The notes under the pieces are model-generated. The model was not told the DNA's origin. It was given only the letters and a program-made list of their open reading frames with translations, and did no database searches. Positions 9,681 to 17,949 of a stretch of 64,000 nucleotides of DNA are shown piece after piece. Origin of the DNA: Mucilaginibacter dorajii (GTDB lineage: Bacteria > Bacteroidota > Bacteroidia > Sphingobacteriales > Sphingobacteriaceae); assembly GCF_024808255.1 (NCBI RefSeq), contig NZ_JANTYS010000008.1, forward strand, positions 247,812 through 311,811, in the 5' to 3' direction. Each line of letters starts with the position of its first letter. The stretch's first letter is position 1. Both the position numbers and the translations under genes were made by a program.

Positions 9681-9700
9681 ATTTGACGTTTTGTTTTAAT

Positions 9701-9813
9701 GTAGAGGCGCAATATTTTGCGTCTCCAGCTATACAGAGCGGATTTGTAGCGGAGGTATGGTTGATTTGCGTGTTCGATTTGCACGCGGGAGACGCAAAAT
9801 ATTGCGTCTCTAC
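9701..9813. repeat. 26-bp inverted repeat flanking 61 bp (AATATTTTGCGTCTC family)
   Basis: The arms are 9701-9726 (GTAGAGGCGCAATATTTTGC...) and 9788-9813, complementary except for one base. It occupies the gap between two convergent genes and could act as a terminator. The motif GCAATATTTTGCGTCTC is, to my knowledge, a frequent intergenic repeat in Bacteroidota. Confidence 0.75.
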
Positions 9814-9829
9814 AAAAAGAGGCATTTTC

Positions 9830-11695
9830 TTAAAACTTCACAAAATCAGTGAAAACCATCTGCATAAAAGCTTTTCCCAATAATAAGGTTTCGTCTGTGT
9901 TAGCCTGTGGCTGGTTTTTATCTTGTATGTAGCTGATGGTATTGCCCGCCATATCAAAGGTTACAGCTTGTTTGGGCAGCATAAAGCCCAGGCCATTATC
10001 CCAATCAAAAAATGCAAAATCTTTGGTGTAGTGGTTCAGCAGGTTTTTCGACCATTTAAATTGCTGGTGAGGCAGGCCTAACTGGGTAAGCAGGGTAGCG
10101 GCTATATCTGTTTGGTTGCCCAGTTTATTGATCCGCATGCCCCTGTACTGCGGCTTAATAGCATCGCCAAAAAACAACAACGGAATATGGTATTTACGCG
10201 GCATATACGGTTCCGAAATATTAAGCGGCAGTCGGTGCCCATGATCGGCAATTAAAATGAACAGCGTGTTTTTATACCAGCTTTGTTTTTTGGCTTCATC
10301 AAAGTACTGTTTTAAACTGGTATCGGTATAATAAGCAGTGCTCCTGAATTTATTGCTCAGGTCATCGCCCGGGAAATGCGGCGCTACCGGGATCTCAAAA
10401 GGTTCGTGGTTGCTTAGTGTTTGCACGTAGCTAAAAAATGGCTCGTGCTGTTTATTGAGGAAGCCAATGTTCTTTTTAAAAAGAATATCGTCGTGAGCCC
10501 CCCATTTAGAGTTCATTTCATTGGGCTTAAACTCATTCCTATCTATCAGGTTGTCAATTTTATGGCTCAGCAAATAGGCCTTAAAATTCATGAATTCGCT
10601 TTCGCCGCCATAAAAGTAGGACGTGTTATATGCCTGCTTTTTAAACACGTCACTTAGCGTAGGCAGCTGTTGCTGCTTCTCGTTATCAATAATAATGGTA
10701 CGGGTAGCCTGTGAGGGAAAGGCGCTCAGGATAGCGATGATGCCCTTATCGGTACGATCAGACGCGGCGTAAACATTATCAAACAAAACACCTTGTTTTA
10801 TAAAATCCTCAAAGTTGGGGGCATCGCCTTTTTCGCCGCCCAGGGAGGCTATCAGGTCGGCAGTAAAGCTTTCCAGCTGGAAGATCACAATGTTGGGTTT
10901 ATCGGTAGTGAGGATTTTAACTGTACTGTCTTTTTCTACCGCATACATGCTATCAACCAAAGCCGCTGCTTTGGCCTCGGGCATAAATATGTACGGATTG
11001 CCCGGGGTTTCTATATTTTCGACTACGTTTTGGATCAGGTTCCACTCCGTATTTAAAGCCGCCTGGTTAAGGATGGGCTTCGATGAAAAATAGGCATTGC
11101 TTTGGGCGATAGGTGCGAGTTGTAAGCCACTCCTGATAAAAAACAGGGTTAAACCCCCAAACAAAACAACAATAAATGGTTTTGCCAATAGTGGGGCCTT
11201 AGGCTTTTTAAAATTAAAGTCGATGACGTAGCGGGCCAGGAAATAGCCACCCGCAAACACCGCTGCAAAAATCAAAAAGGTTAAAAACAGGGGCGATGAA
11301 CTGGCCGCCGCGAAAGCCTCGGAAGGCGCGTTAAAAAAAACATCAAATGCCCTGAAGTTTACTTTGGTGCCCCATTCGCGAAAGATGTTGAGGTTTACCG
11401 CCGTAATAATGGCAATGATGAAAATGGCCAGGTTAACATAAAATTTAAGCCAAAAGGGTTTAATATTATACCGGGTAAACCAGTTAGCGCTAAAAACAAG
11501 TAAGGGAATAATGCTGATGTAGCCTGCTACGGATGCATCCATCCGGATGCCGTAAACAAAGGTTTGCCATATCTCATAAGCACTGGTGCCGGCAAGTTTA
11601 TCATGAAAGTATATTTCAAATGTAACCCGGCAAATGAGGGCCATGATGATCCAAAAGATAAAGAATCTGCAAAAACTGAAAAGGCTTCTTAACAT
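9830..11695 (-). CDS. LTA-synthase-like membrane sulfatase / phosphoethanolamine-type transferase
   Basis: A 621-residue protein with five N-terminal transmembrane segments (about residues 1-190) followed by a periplasmic alkaline-phosphatase/sulfatase domain. The metal-binding start NIVIFQLESF and the nucleophile region ASDRTDKG (T315) match the LtaS/EptA-type group, which transfers phosphoglycerol or phosphoethanolamine between lipids and surface glycans. ADHGHRLP further on supplies the C-terminal metal ligands. Bacteroidota lack lipoteichoic acid, so a lipid-A or capsule modification role is more likely, which is inference. A perfect TACTTTTG box lies just upstream of the start (complement of 11703-11710), but no convincing -33 element is seen. 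Confidence 0.83.
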   Translation of the reverse strand: MLRSLFSFCRFFIFWIIMALICRVTFEIYFHDKLAGTSAYEIWQTFVYGIRMDASVAGYISIIPLLVFSANWFTRYNIKPFWLKFYVNLAIFIIAIITAVNLNIFREWGTKVNFRAFDVFFNAPSEAFAAASSSPLFLTFLIFAAVFAGGYFLARYVIDFNFKKPKAPLLAKPFIVVLFGGLTLFFIRSGLQLAPIAQSNAYFSSKPILNQAALNTEWNLIQNVVENIETPGNPYIFMPEAKAAALVDSMYAVEKDSTVKILTTDKPNIVIFQLESFTADLIASLGGEKGDAPNFEDFIKQGVLFDNVYAASDRTDKGIIAILSAFPSQATRTIIIDNEKQQQLPTLSDVFKKQAYNTSYFYGGESEFMNFKAYLLSHKIDNLIDRNEFKPNEMNSKWGAHDDILFKKNIGFLNKQHEPFFSYVQTLSNHEPFEIPVAPHFPGDDLSNKFRSTAYYTDTSLKQYFDEAKKQSWYKNTLFILIADHGHRLPLNISEPYMPRKYHIPLLFFGDAIKPQYRGMRINKLGNQTDIAATLLTQLGLPHQQFKWSKNLLNHYTKDFAFFDWDNGLGFMLPKQAVTFDMAGNTISYIQDKNQPQANTDETLLLGKAFMQMVFTDFVKF

Positions 11696-11829
11696 CGGGA
11701 TCCAAAAGTAGGGATTAAGCCCGATGTTAAGAAGTGTTTAATAGTCTGTTAAGTAAATATTAAATTACGCTGACATGTAATGCTTTAAAGGGGAAAGGTC
11801 TGTGTTTCAAATCCCCTTTTGAGAACTGC

Positions 11830-12050
11830 TTGTGTGTACACATCTTGTTAAACTTTTAGGCACAATAAAAAGAGTTGTCATTTCGAACGAACCGGTGGGG
11901 GTTTATGCGCCGGAGGTGAGGAGAAATCTTCTACGTGAGGACATTCGGCATAGCAAGGCGTCGAAGATTTCTCCTCGCCCACCGCTTTCCCCTGCGCATG
12001 CTCGTTCGAAATGACATTTTCTTTAAAAAAAGATATGTGTACACGGTAGC
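11830..12050. repeat. Palindromic interspersed element, copy 1
   Basis: Three nested inverted arms are seen. Outer: TGTGTGTACACATCTT at 11831-11846 against AGATATGTGTACACGGTAG ending at 12049. Middle: GTCATTTCGAACGAACCGG near 11877 against CTCGTTCGAAATGACATTTT near 12001. Inner: GGTGAGGAGAAATCTTC against GAAGATTTCTCCTC. It holds no gene. Related copies lie at 26159-26382, 33675-33900 and 41435-41685. It sits in a 395-bp gap between the promoter region of the sulfatase gene and the 3' end of the aminotransferase gene. Confidence 0.75.
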
Positions 12051-12090
12051 TCAAGAGTGGATTCGCACGTACCCCAAGCTTTTATCCTTA

Positions 12091-13290
12091 TCAATTTACA
12101 AATAACACCGATAGCTCATTACACATCACACCAATCTCCTCCACGGTATTATAATAATGTACCGATGCCCTTACGTTACTAACCAGGTGGTTCTTTTCCA
12201 TATAAATAAGGGTGGATATGGCCTTGCCTACCGAAACATTAATGTGTTTATCTGCCAGTTTGTTTTTTACGTTGATGCTATCTACGCCGTTTACCGAGAA
12301 CGTTACAATTCCGCATTGCTCGCTGCCAAAATCATGAACGGTAACACCGTTAATAGCGCTAAGCTGTTGCCTCATGGTATCGGCCAGGTGTTGAACGCGT
12401 TGCCAAATCCGGTCAATACCGATATTAAGCGCGTATTCAACAGCTTTGCTCAACCCTAAAGTAAGTGCGCGGTTTTTTTCATAAAGTTCAAAACGGCGGG
12501 CGTCATTACGCGGGGTAAAATCATCCAGGCTTACCGTGGGGGCGCTAAAGCCGTCAATAAACAGCAGTTTTAGTTTGTCCTGAAAGGTTTTCTTTACAAA
12601 CAAAAAGCCGGTGCCACGCGGTGCGCGCAGGTATTTACGCCCGGTTACCGATAGCATATCGCAGCCAATTTCTTTTACATCAACAGGGAGTTGTCCGGCA
12701 CTTTGGCAGGCATCAACCAGGTAAAGGATGCCATGCTTTTGGGCAATTTTGCCAATGGCCACAATCGGGACCATCCCACCAGCCGTTGATGCGATATGCG
12801 TTATGGCTATTAGTTTGGTTTGGGGCGATAGGGCCGCTTCCAGTGCTGGCAATGAAAAATTACCTTGTTCATCGTTGGGGATAACTTTGATCACAACACC
12901 GTGGTTTTTCTTCGCATTAAGAAAGCCCAATATATTGGTTACGTATTCCATTTCGCAGGTAATGACCTCATCGCCGGGTTTAAAATCGATACCGTTAAAG
13001 GCGGTGCCCCAGGCTACGCTGGCATTTTCAACCAGGGCTATCTCCTCCTTTTCGGCATTGATGAGGCGGGCTATCAATTCGTAGGTATTGTCCAGTTGCG
13101 CTGCATATTTAGCCTCGGTTTCGTAGCCGCCAAAAATGGCTTCTTCCTGTAAATAACCAGTAACCGTATCAATCACAACATCAGGTGGTAAGGCCGATCC
13201 CGCGTTGTTAAAGTGCACACGATGTTGGGTACCTTTGGTTTCACTCCTTAACTTTTTTATTTCCTCGTCGGTAAATGGGGTTATCACCAT
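12091..13290 (-). CDS. Class-V aminotransferase-fold PLP enzyme
   Basis: A 399-residue fold-type I PLP enzyme of the class-V group (cysteine desulfurase / isopenicillin-N-epimerase-like). The N-terminal HFNNAGSALPP binds cofactor phosphate, LVDACQSAGQLPVDV contains the aspartate that pairs with the pyridine nitrogen, and K219 in TGRKYLRAPRGTGFL is the Schiff-base lysine. The usual desulfurase active-site cysteine loop is not obvious, so desulfurase activity is doubtful; lyase or epimerase activity is possible. It is 21 bp downstream of a GNAT gene on the same strand, and the pair is divergent from a MocR-type regulator that may control it. Confidence 0.85.
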   Translation of the reverse strand: MVITPFTDEEIKKLRSETKGTQHRVHFNNAGSALPPDVVIDTVTGYLQEEAIFGGYETEAKYAAQLDNTYELIARLINAEKEEIALVENASVAWGTAFNGIDFKPGDEVITCEMEYVTNILGFLNAKKNHGVVIKVIPNDEQGNFSLPALEAALSPQTKLIAITHIASTAGGMVPIVAIGKIAQKHGILYLVDACQSAGQLPVDVKEIGCDMLSVTGRKYLRAPRGTGFLFVKKTFQDKLKLLFIDGFSAPTVSLDDFTPRNDARRFELYEKNRALTLGLSKAVEYALNIGIDRIWQRVQHLADTMRQQLSAINGVTVHDFGSEQCGIVTFSVNGVDSINVKNKLADKHINVSVGKAISTLIYMEKNHLVSNVRASVHYYNTVEEIGVMCNELSVLFVN

Positions 13291-13311
13291 TGCTCTATTA
13301 AATATTATCGG

Positions 13312-13770
13312 TTAAAAATTAATCTCCATCATGATATCCGCGCGACCATAAGTACCCGGTTTTACAGGTATTTCTGTAAAGCCTAACTTGTGGTAAATAT
13401 GGATGGCGTTTTTCAATACCCTGCTTGAAAAAAGGATGAGTTTTTTTACGCCCATTTCCCTGGCTTTATCAATACCGGCCTGGCATAAAAATTTGCCGGC
13501 ACCACCGCCGTGGTATGCTTTATCAACCGCCATTTTGGTGAGCTCAAAAGTACCCTCTTCAATAAAACGCAACCCAACGGTGCCAATAATAACATCGCCG
13601 GCCGCCGCAAAGTAAATTTTGCCGCCCTGGTTAAGCATGGCTTCATCGGGGTTTTCTAACACCCATTTATCCAGCGGTTCTACTACAAAAAATTCCTCAA
13701 GCCAGGCTTTGTTAAATTTTTCAAAGTAGGGCTGATATTGAGGCTGGTAATCAATTAACTGCAGTTCCAT
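13312..13770 (-). CDS. GNAT family N-acetyltransferase
   Basis: A 152-residue single-domain GNAT. The acetyl-CoA pyrophosphate loop is AYHGGGAGKFLCQAGID (about residues 88-104), preceded by the beta-4 strand TFELTKMAV and followed by LILFSSRVLKNAIHIYHKLGF, the classical C-terminal strand-helix. Substrate is unknown. It is the first gene of a two-gene unit with the downstream PLP enzyme and shares a 93-bp divergent control region with the MocR regulator, suggesting that all three act on one amino-acid-related metabolite (inference). Confidence 0.88.
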   Translation of the reverse strand: MELQLIDYQPQYQPYFEKFNKAWLEEFFVVEPLDKWVLENPDEAMLNQGGKIYFAAAGDVIIGTVGLRFIEEGTFELTKMAVDKAYHGGGAGKFLCQAGIDKAREMGVKKLILFSSRVLKNAIHIYHKLGFTEIPVKPGTYGRADIMMEINF

Positions 13771-13810
13771 TTTTTCAATAAATTATAATAATGCAAAGTA
13801 AAGGCATTCA

Positions 13811-13860
13811 TCTGTAGTAAAACAGATTCAGTTTTGTTAATTTTGACCATAACAGATTGG
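13811..13860. promoter_or_regulatory. Divergent control region with MocR-like operator repeats and a TANNTTTG box
   Basis: The direct repeat AACAGATT occurs at 13821-13828 and 13851-13858, spaced 30 bp (about three helical turns). TCTGT...ACAGA (13811-13826) is an overlapping inverted repeat. A Bacteroidota -7 box TAATTTTG lies at 13838-13845, between the repeats and 19 bp before the MocR ATG. Spaced direct repeats are the known operator form of MocR regulators, so autoregulation and control of the GNAT-aminotransferase pair is likely. Confidence 0.5.
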
Positions 13861-13863
13861 ATA

Positions 13864-15306
13864 ATGGAAAAAGCAATGCCACCCGCTCACGACGATTTTT
13901 TGTATGCGCAGATAGTAACCCGTATTGAAAAACAGATTAAACAAAATCTGCTTAAATCTGGCGACAAGCTGCCATCTGTACGGGCTCTGAGCCTGGAGCA
14001 GGGCATCAGCATGAGCACATCCTACAAAGCTTACGTTGAACTGGAAAATATGGGCATGATAGAGGCGCGACCAAAATCGGGCTATTATGTGAAGTTTTTA
14101 CCTTCAAGGCGCAGCAGCGCGCCTGAAGTTAAACCCCCGCTAAAAAAGATAGAGCAAGCCAGCGTAAGCCAAATGATCAGGCTGGTGAGCCAGAACATGA
14201 GTGAAGCCACCGTGCTGGGCTTGTCCCGCTCATCGCCGCCAATCAGTTTGATCCCCCTGGCCAAGCTCAGCAAATCAATGATGGAAGCCATCCGCAAAAG
14301 CCCCAGCGGTAATATTCAATATGAAAACCTGCAGGGCAATCTTTCATTGCGCACGCAGGTAGCCAAAAACGCCTTTAACTGGGGCGGCAATATTACAGCC
14401 GATGATGTGGTAACCACCCAGGGCTGTATGGAGGCGCTGGTGTTTTGCCTTCGCGCCCTTACCAAGCCGGGGGATACCGTGGCGATAGAAAGCCCCACCT
14501 TCTTTGGTATTTTTAATGTGATGCTAAGCCTGGATTTAAAGGTTTTGGAAATACCTGTAGATCCGGAGACGGGCATCGACATTGAATACCTGGCCGAGGC
14601 CATGGATAAGGTTGATATCAAAGCCTGCCTGTTTGTAAGCAACTTTAGCAACCCCGTAGGTAGTTGTATGCCCGGCGACAGGAAGAAACAATTGGTAGAA
14701 CTCATAACCAAACGTCAGATCCCGCTGATTGAGGATGATATTTACGGCGAGATCTATTTTGGTAAAAGCCGCCCGCATACCTGCAAAAGCTACGATACCG
14801 AAGGCTGGGTGTTGCTGTGCTCGTCGGTAAGTAAATCAATTGCGCCTGGCTACCGGGTCGGCTGGTGTATACCGGGCAGGTTTAAAGACCAGATCATCAA
14901 TATAAAAATGATGCATACCATCACTTCTGCTACGCCAACGCAGGCTGCGATAGGCCACTTTTTTGAAACAGGAAGGTATGATTTGCATATGCGTAACCTG
15001 CGTAAAGCTTTATACACCCAAAGTTTAAGATATGCCCAGGCTATTACAGAACATTTCCCGCCGGGCACAAAAATAAGCAGCCCTGCGGGTGGTTATGCCT
15101 TATGGGTTGAGCTTGATGCCCGGGTAAATGCCTTTGAATTATACCAGGCCGCAATGGCGCATAACATCAGCATAGCCCCCGGGCAAATTTTTAGTACCGA
15201 TGCCCGCTACACCAATTTTATCCGGATTAGCTACGGTATTACCTTTGATGATGTGGTAGATGGAAGCTTTAAATTGCTGGGACAATTGATTGAAAAAATG
15301 ATATAG
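13864..15306 (+). CDS. MocR-type transcriptional regulator (GntR winged helix fused to class-I aminotransferase)
   Basis: 480 residues from ATG 13864; an upstream in-frame TTG at 13834 lies inside the promoter and is rejected. Residues about 10-75 form a GntR winged helix (IKQNLLKSGDKLPSVRALSLEQGISMSTSYKAYVELE...). The remainder is a fold-type I aminotransferase domain with the PLP lysine at K324 in SSVSKSIAPGYRVGW. MocR proteins use the aminotransferase domain to sense PLP adducts rather than for catalysis. It is divergent from the GNAT-aminotransferase pair and probably regulates it and itself through the repeats at 13811-13860. It is not obviously PdxR, since no vitamin B6 genes are adjacent. 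Confidence 0.88.
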   Translation: MEKAMPPAHDDFLYAQIVTRIEKQIKQNLLKSGDKLPSVRALSLEQGISMSTSYKAYVELENMGMIEARPKSGYYVKFLPSRRSSAPEVKPPLKKIEQASVSQMIRLVSQNMSEATVLGLSRSSPPISLIPLAKLSKSMMEAIRKSPSGNIQYENLQGNLSLRTQVAKNAFNWGGNITADDVVTTQGCMEALVFCLRALTKPGDTVAIESPTFFGIFNVMLSLDLKVLEIPVDPETGIDIEYLAEAMDKVDIKACLFVSNFSNPVGSCMPGDRKKQLVELITKRQIPLIEDDIYGEIYFGKSRPHTCKSYDTEGWVLLCSSVSKSIAPGYRVGWCIPGRFKDQIINIKMMHTITSATPTQAAIGHFFETGRYDLHMRNLRKALYTQSLRYAQAITEHFPPGTKISSPAGGYALWVELDARVNAFELYQAAMAHNISIAPGQIFSTDARYTNFIRISYGITFDDVVDGSFKLLGQLIEKMI

Positions 15307-15383
15307 ATGAAATTGATGATAATTGTTAATTGTGATAGGTTTTTTCTATTTGGCATAATTGTCTCTTAAAACTCAACAGTATA

Positions 15384-15944
15384 ATGGTACGCCCTGCCAC
15401 CCCAACAGATACCCCCGCCCTTAGCCAACTGATCATTTTGGCCATGGGCCAGCTTGCAAATAAATTTGCCGGAAGCGATGATCAGGCAAAAGTAATACAA
15501 CTGTTTGAAAAGTTTGCAGGCCAAACCGGCAATCAATATAGTTATGAAAACGCTTTGGTTTATGAAGATGAAAGTGGAGTGTGCGGAATGATCCTTGGAT
15601 ACGATGGCGGCGATCTTGAAAAATTAAGAGCACCTTTTTTAAGCTACATCAAAGAAACCAACGGCTTTAATCAACCCATAGAAGATGAAACCCAGCCCGG
15701 CGAATATTACATTGATTGTTTGAGCGTATTTTCCGCCCAACAGGGAAAGGGGATTGCCAAAGCACTGATCAAAGCGCTGATTGAACATGCTGCTAAAAAG
15801 GGCTATTTTACAACCGGCCTCATTGTTCATCAAAACAATCCGCAGGCAAAAAAACTGTACCTCAATCTTGGGTTTAAAGTGGTTGATGAGCGGGTTTTTG
15901 TGGGCGATGTTTATGAGCATTTACAATATTCAGATGGCAGGTAA
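15384..15944 (+). CDS. GNAT family N-acetyltransferase
   Basis: A 186-residue GNAT with an N-terminal helical extension (RPATPTDTPALSQLIILAMGQL). Acetyl-CoA binding is indicated by YIDCLSVFSAQQGKGIAKALIKALIEHAAKKG, where QGKGIA is the Q-x-x-G-x-G/A loop at about residue 118, followed by VHQNNPQAKKLYLNLGFKVV. It lies 77 bp after the MocR gene on the same strand but with its own leader, so co-transcription is uncertain. Substrate unknown. It is not closely similar to the GNAT at 13312-13770. Confidence 0.86.
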   Translation: MVRPATPTDTPALSQLIILAMGQLANKFAGSDDQAKVIQLFEKFAGQTGNQYSYENALVYEDESGVCGMILGYDGGDLEKLRAPFLSYIKETNGFNQPIEDETQPGEYYIDCLSVFSAQQGKGIAKALIKALIEHAAKKGYFTTGLIVHQNNPQAKKLYLNLGFKVVDERVFVGDVYEHLQYSDGR

Positions 15945-16043
15945 TGTCCGGATCTTTAAAAACAACAAAGTCTTTTTAAGATCATAATATCACAAATGGG
16001 GCTATGGCTTTGTTAAAGCCGGTATCTTCGCGCTTTATAACAA

Positions 16044-16084
16044 CCGGATTGAGCAAGATTACTTTGTACTCTTTTTAAATCCGG
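16044..16084. promoter_or_regulatory. Inverted repeat bracketing the promoter of the Bcr/CflA-type exporter
   Basis: CCGGATT (16044-16050) and AATCCGG (16078-16084) flank a TTACTTTG box (one mismatch from TANNTTTG) about 40 bp before the ATG at 16104. It could be a repressor site. Evidence is weak, from symmetry and position only. Confidence 0.3.
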
Positions 16085-16103
16085 CAGGTAAATAGTAATT
16101 GAT

Positions 16104-17327
16104 ATGTTCTCAACACTTGCAGTGCCCAAAACAATAAAGGAAAGGCACCTGGGGATAGCCAATTTACTGGCTTTTGCATTGCTCCCCCTTTCCGGTTTCG
16201 CTACAGATATTTATATTCCATCGTTACCTACTATGGCGGCCGAGCTGCATGTGGGTAGTATACAGGTACAACTAACGCTCACCTTGTTTTTAATAAGCTA
16301 TGGTGTTACGCAGCTTTTTATTGGCAGCGTACTGGATAGCTTTGGCCGCTACCATTTAAGTTTGTTTTGCCTGTTGCTGTTTGCCGTAGCCAGTTTTGTT
16401 ATTGCAAATACCAATAACATTTACATCATATACCTGATGCGTATTTTGCACGGTATTACCGTTGGCGGTGTAATTGTATCCAAACGCGCTTATTTTATCG
16501 ATCTGTTTTCGGGCGATAAACTGAAGAATTACCTGAGCATGTTTTCCATTATCTGGTCTACCGGCCCAATTGTTGCCCCTTTTTTAGGCGGGTATCTGCA
16601 AGCCGCTTACGGCTGGAAATCAAACTTTTATTTCCTGGGGATATTTGCTGTAATATTGGTGGCATTGGAGCTGGTTTTTAGCGGCGAAACACTTAAGAAC
16701 TTTGCCACATTCAACATTAAAAAGATAGGCGGGGTTTATGCCGATATGATCAAAACATCAAGCTTTACCCTTGGCCTCATCATGATAGGGCTGGCTTACT
16801 GTATGGTGATGATTTATAACATGACAGGGCCTTTTATTATTGAGCATACCCTTCATCTATCGCCCGTAGTAGCGGGCTATAGTTCGTTGGTGTTGGGCGT
16901 AGCCTGGCTAATAGGCGGCCTTATTGGTAAAGCCACCATCAACAAGCCCTTTTTTAAAAGGATGGTGCTTAACCTAAGCTTGCAGGTATTGTTTGTAGTT
17001 GTCATGCTCATCAGCATGCGCTATATCACTAATTTATTTACGCTGATATTTTTCGCCTTTATTATTCATATAGCGGCGGGTTTTACATTCAATAACTTTT
17101 TTACCTATTGCTTAAGCCGGTTCCCAAAAAACGCCGGGATAGCCAGTGGCTTAACGGGCGGAGTAAATTATATGATCGTTTCTTTTTTTAGCTATAGCAT
17201 TGTGGCTTTATTGCCCGCAAAAGACGAGCATAACCTGGCCTACAGCTACTTTGTATTGATCATGCTATCGGTTATTGTAATGCTGATCCTGAAGCTAAAA
17301 AAGGAGTTGTTAAGCGAAGGGGTATAG
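16104..17327 (+). CDS. MFS multidrug exporter, Bcr/CflA type
   Basis: A 407-residue inner-membrane transporter with twelve predicted spans. LLPLSGFATDIYIPSLPTMAAEL in the first span and loop, and the DSFGRYHLS A-like motif after span 2, are typical of the Bcr/CflA drug:H+ antiporter subfamily; GGVIVSKRAYFIDLFSGDKL marks the span 4-5 loop. The family exports bicyclomycin, sulfonamides, chloramphenicol or small dipeptides. The gene stands alone. A perfect 19-bp inverted repeat about 55 bp after the stop may terminate it. Substrate cannot be inferred. Confidence 0.88.
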   Translation: MFSTLAVPKTIKERHLGIANLLAFALLPLSGFATDIYIPSLPTMAAELHVGSIQVQLTLTLFLISYGVTQLFIGSVLDSFGRYHLSLFCLLLFAVASFVIANTNNIYIIYLMRILHGITVGGVIVSKRAYFIDLFSGDKLKNYLSMFSIIWSTGPIVAPFLGGYLQAAYGWKSNFYFLGIFAVILVALELVFSGETLKNFATFNIKKIGGVYADMIKTSSFTLGLIMIGLAYCMVMIYNMTGPFIIEHTLHLSPVVAGYSSLVLGVAWLIGGLIGKATINKPFFKRMVLNLSLQVLFVVVMLISMRYITNLFTLIFFAFIIHIAAGFTFNNFFTYCLSRFPKNAGIASGLTGGVNYMIVSFFSYSIVALLPAKDEHNLAYSYFVLIMLSVIVMLILKLKKELLSEGV

Positions 17328-17382
17328 TTGGGAATGGCTTTAAATCTGTCAATTAAAAACTGAACTAAAAGAATAATTAATG

Positions 17383-17442
17383 TCGCGCAAAGACGCTAAG
17401 AGAAATAGGCAAATCGAATTGCGTCTTAGCGTCTTTGCGCGA
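17383..17442. repeat. Perfect 19-bp inverted repeat (CGCAAAGACGCTAAG family), copy 1
   Basis: TCGCGCAAAGACGCTAAGA (17383-17401) is exactly inverted at 17424-17442. A degenerate second copy is at 19843-19910. It sits between the convergent exporter and YdeI-like genes and may double as a terminator. Confidence 0.8.
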
Positions 17443-17541
17443 GAAAAAATCTTTATGACCTCTGTCGGGGGGGGAACCTGTTAAAAAATAGGGCTTCAGC
17501 TTTTAGCTGAACAGCCTGCCAGCAAAAAGTACTTAGGCCAA

Positions 17542-17763
17542 CTATGTCTTTAGCGTTTTTTGCTTGTTTCTCAGCATAATCATCGCCTTATCGGCCCGTA
17601 CCTTGCGTGTTTCTTCCTGTTTGGCCGATCCTACCCAATCGCAATAACCTTGCTTGTATGATTTTGACAGGCTTTCAAAAAATTCCGTAGCCTCCGGTTC
17701 CTGGTCAAGCAGTATCTGCAATTCGGCAGGGGTACCTTCAATGTGTTCGCCTTTTTTTAACAT
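17542..17763 (-). CDS. Small YdeI/OmpD-associated (OmdA-domain) protein
   Basis: 73 residues, essentially one OmdA-type domain: EFFESLSKSYKQGYCDWVGSAKQEETRKVRADKAM. The same pattern closes the 203-residue protein at 21809-22420, so the assignment is supported inside the window. The family is annotated as bacteriocin-protection or YdeI-like, with poorly known function. It is shorter than full YdeI proteins, which also carry an N-terminal DUF1801 domain, so it is either a genuine short form or a remnant. It ends in a Lys-rich tail. It is divergent from the MFS gene at 17950. Confidence 0.72.
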   Translation of the reverse strand: MLKKGEHIEGTPAELQILLDQEPEATEFFESLSKSYKQGYCDWVGSAKQEETRKVRADKAMIMLRNKQKTLKT

Positions 17764-17870
17764 GTTGATTTTGTATGTAGCTATAAATATGGTTTTATTT
17801 TCCCTGTCTCACAAATTTGATTCCCAAAAAGCGGCGTTAAAAAAAAGCCATTTGCCACAGTTATGTATAA

Positions 17871-17925
17871 AGTGTATAAAATACACTATGTTGTTTGGCA
17901 TGCCTGATTATAAAATTTAAATTTG
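17871..17925 (+). promoter_or_regulatory. Promoter with 17-bp palindromic operator for the YhhS/YfcJ-like MFS gene
   Basis: TTTG (17894-17897), 20 bp, then TAAATTTG (17918-17925) is an excellent match to the Bacteroidota -33/-7 promoter, 24 bp before the ATG at 17950. Immediately upstream AGTGTAT-AAA-ATACACT (17871-17887) is a 7-bp-arm palindrome, plausible as an activator or repressor site. Confidence 0.6.
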
Positions 17926-17949
17926 CAGCATAATTTGATACCCGGATCT

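Noticed and set aside
13834..13863. TTG start 10 codons upstream for the MocR gene
   Set aside because: It lies within the -7 promoter box and operator repeats; ATG 13864 gives the normal GntR N-terminus.
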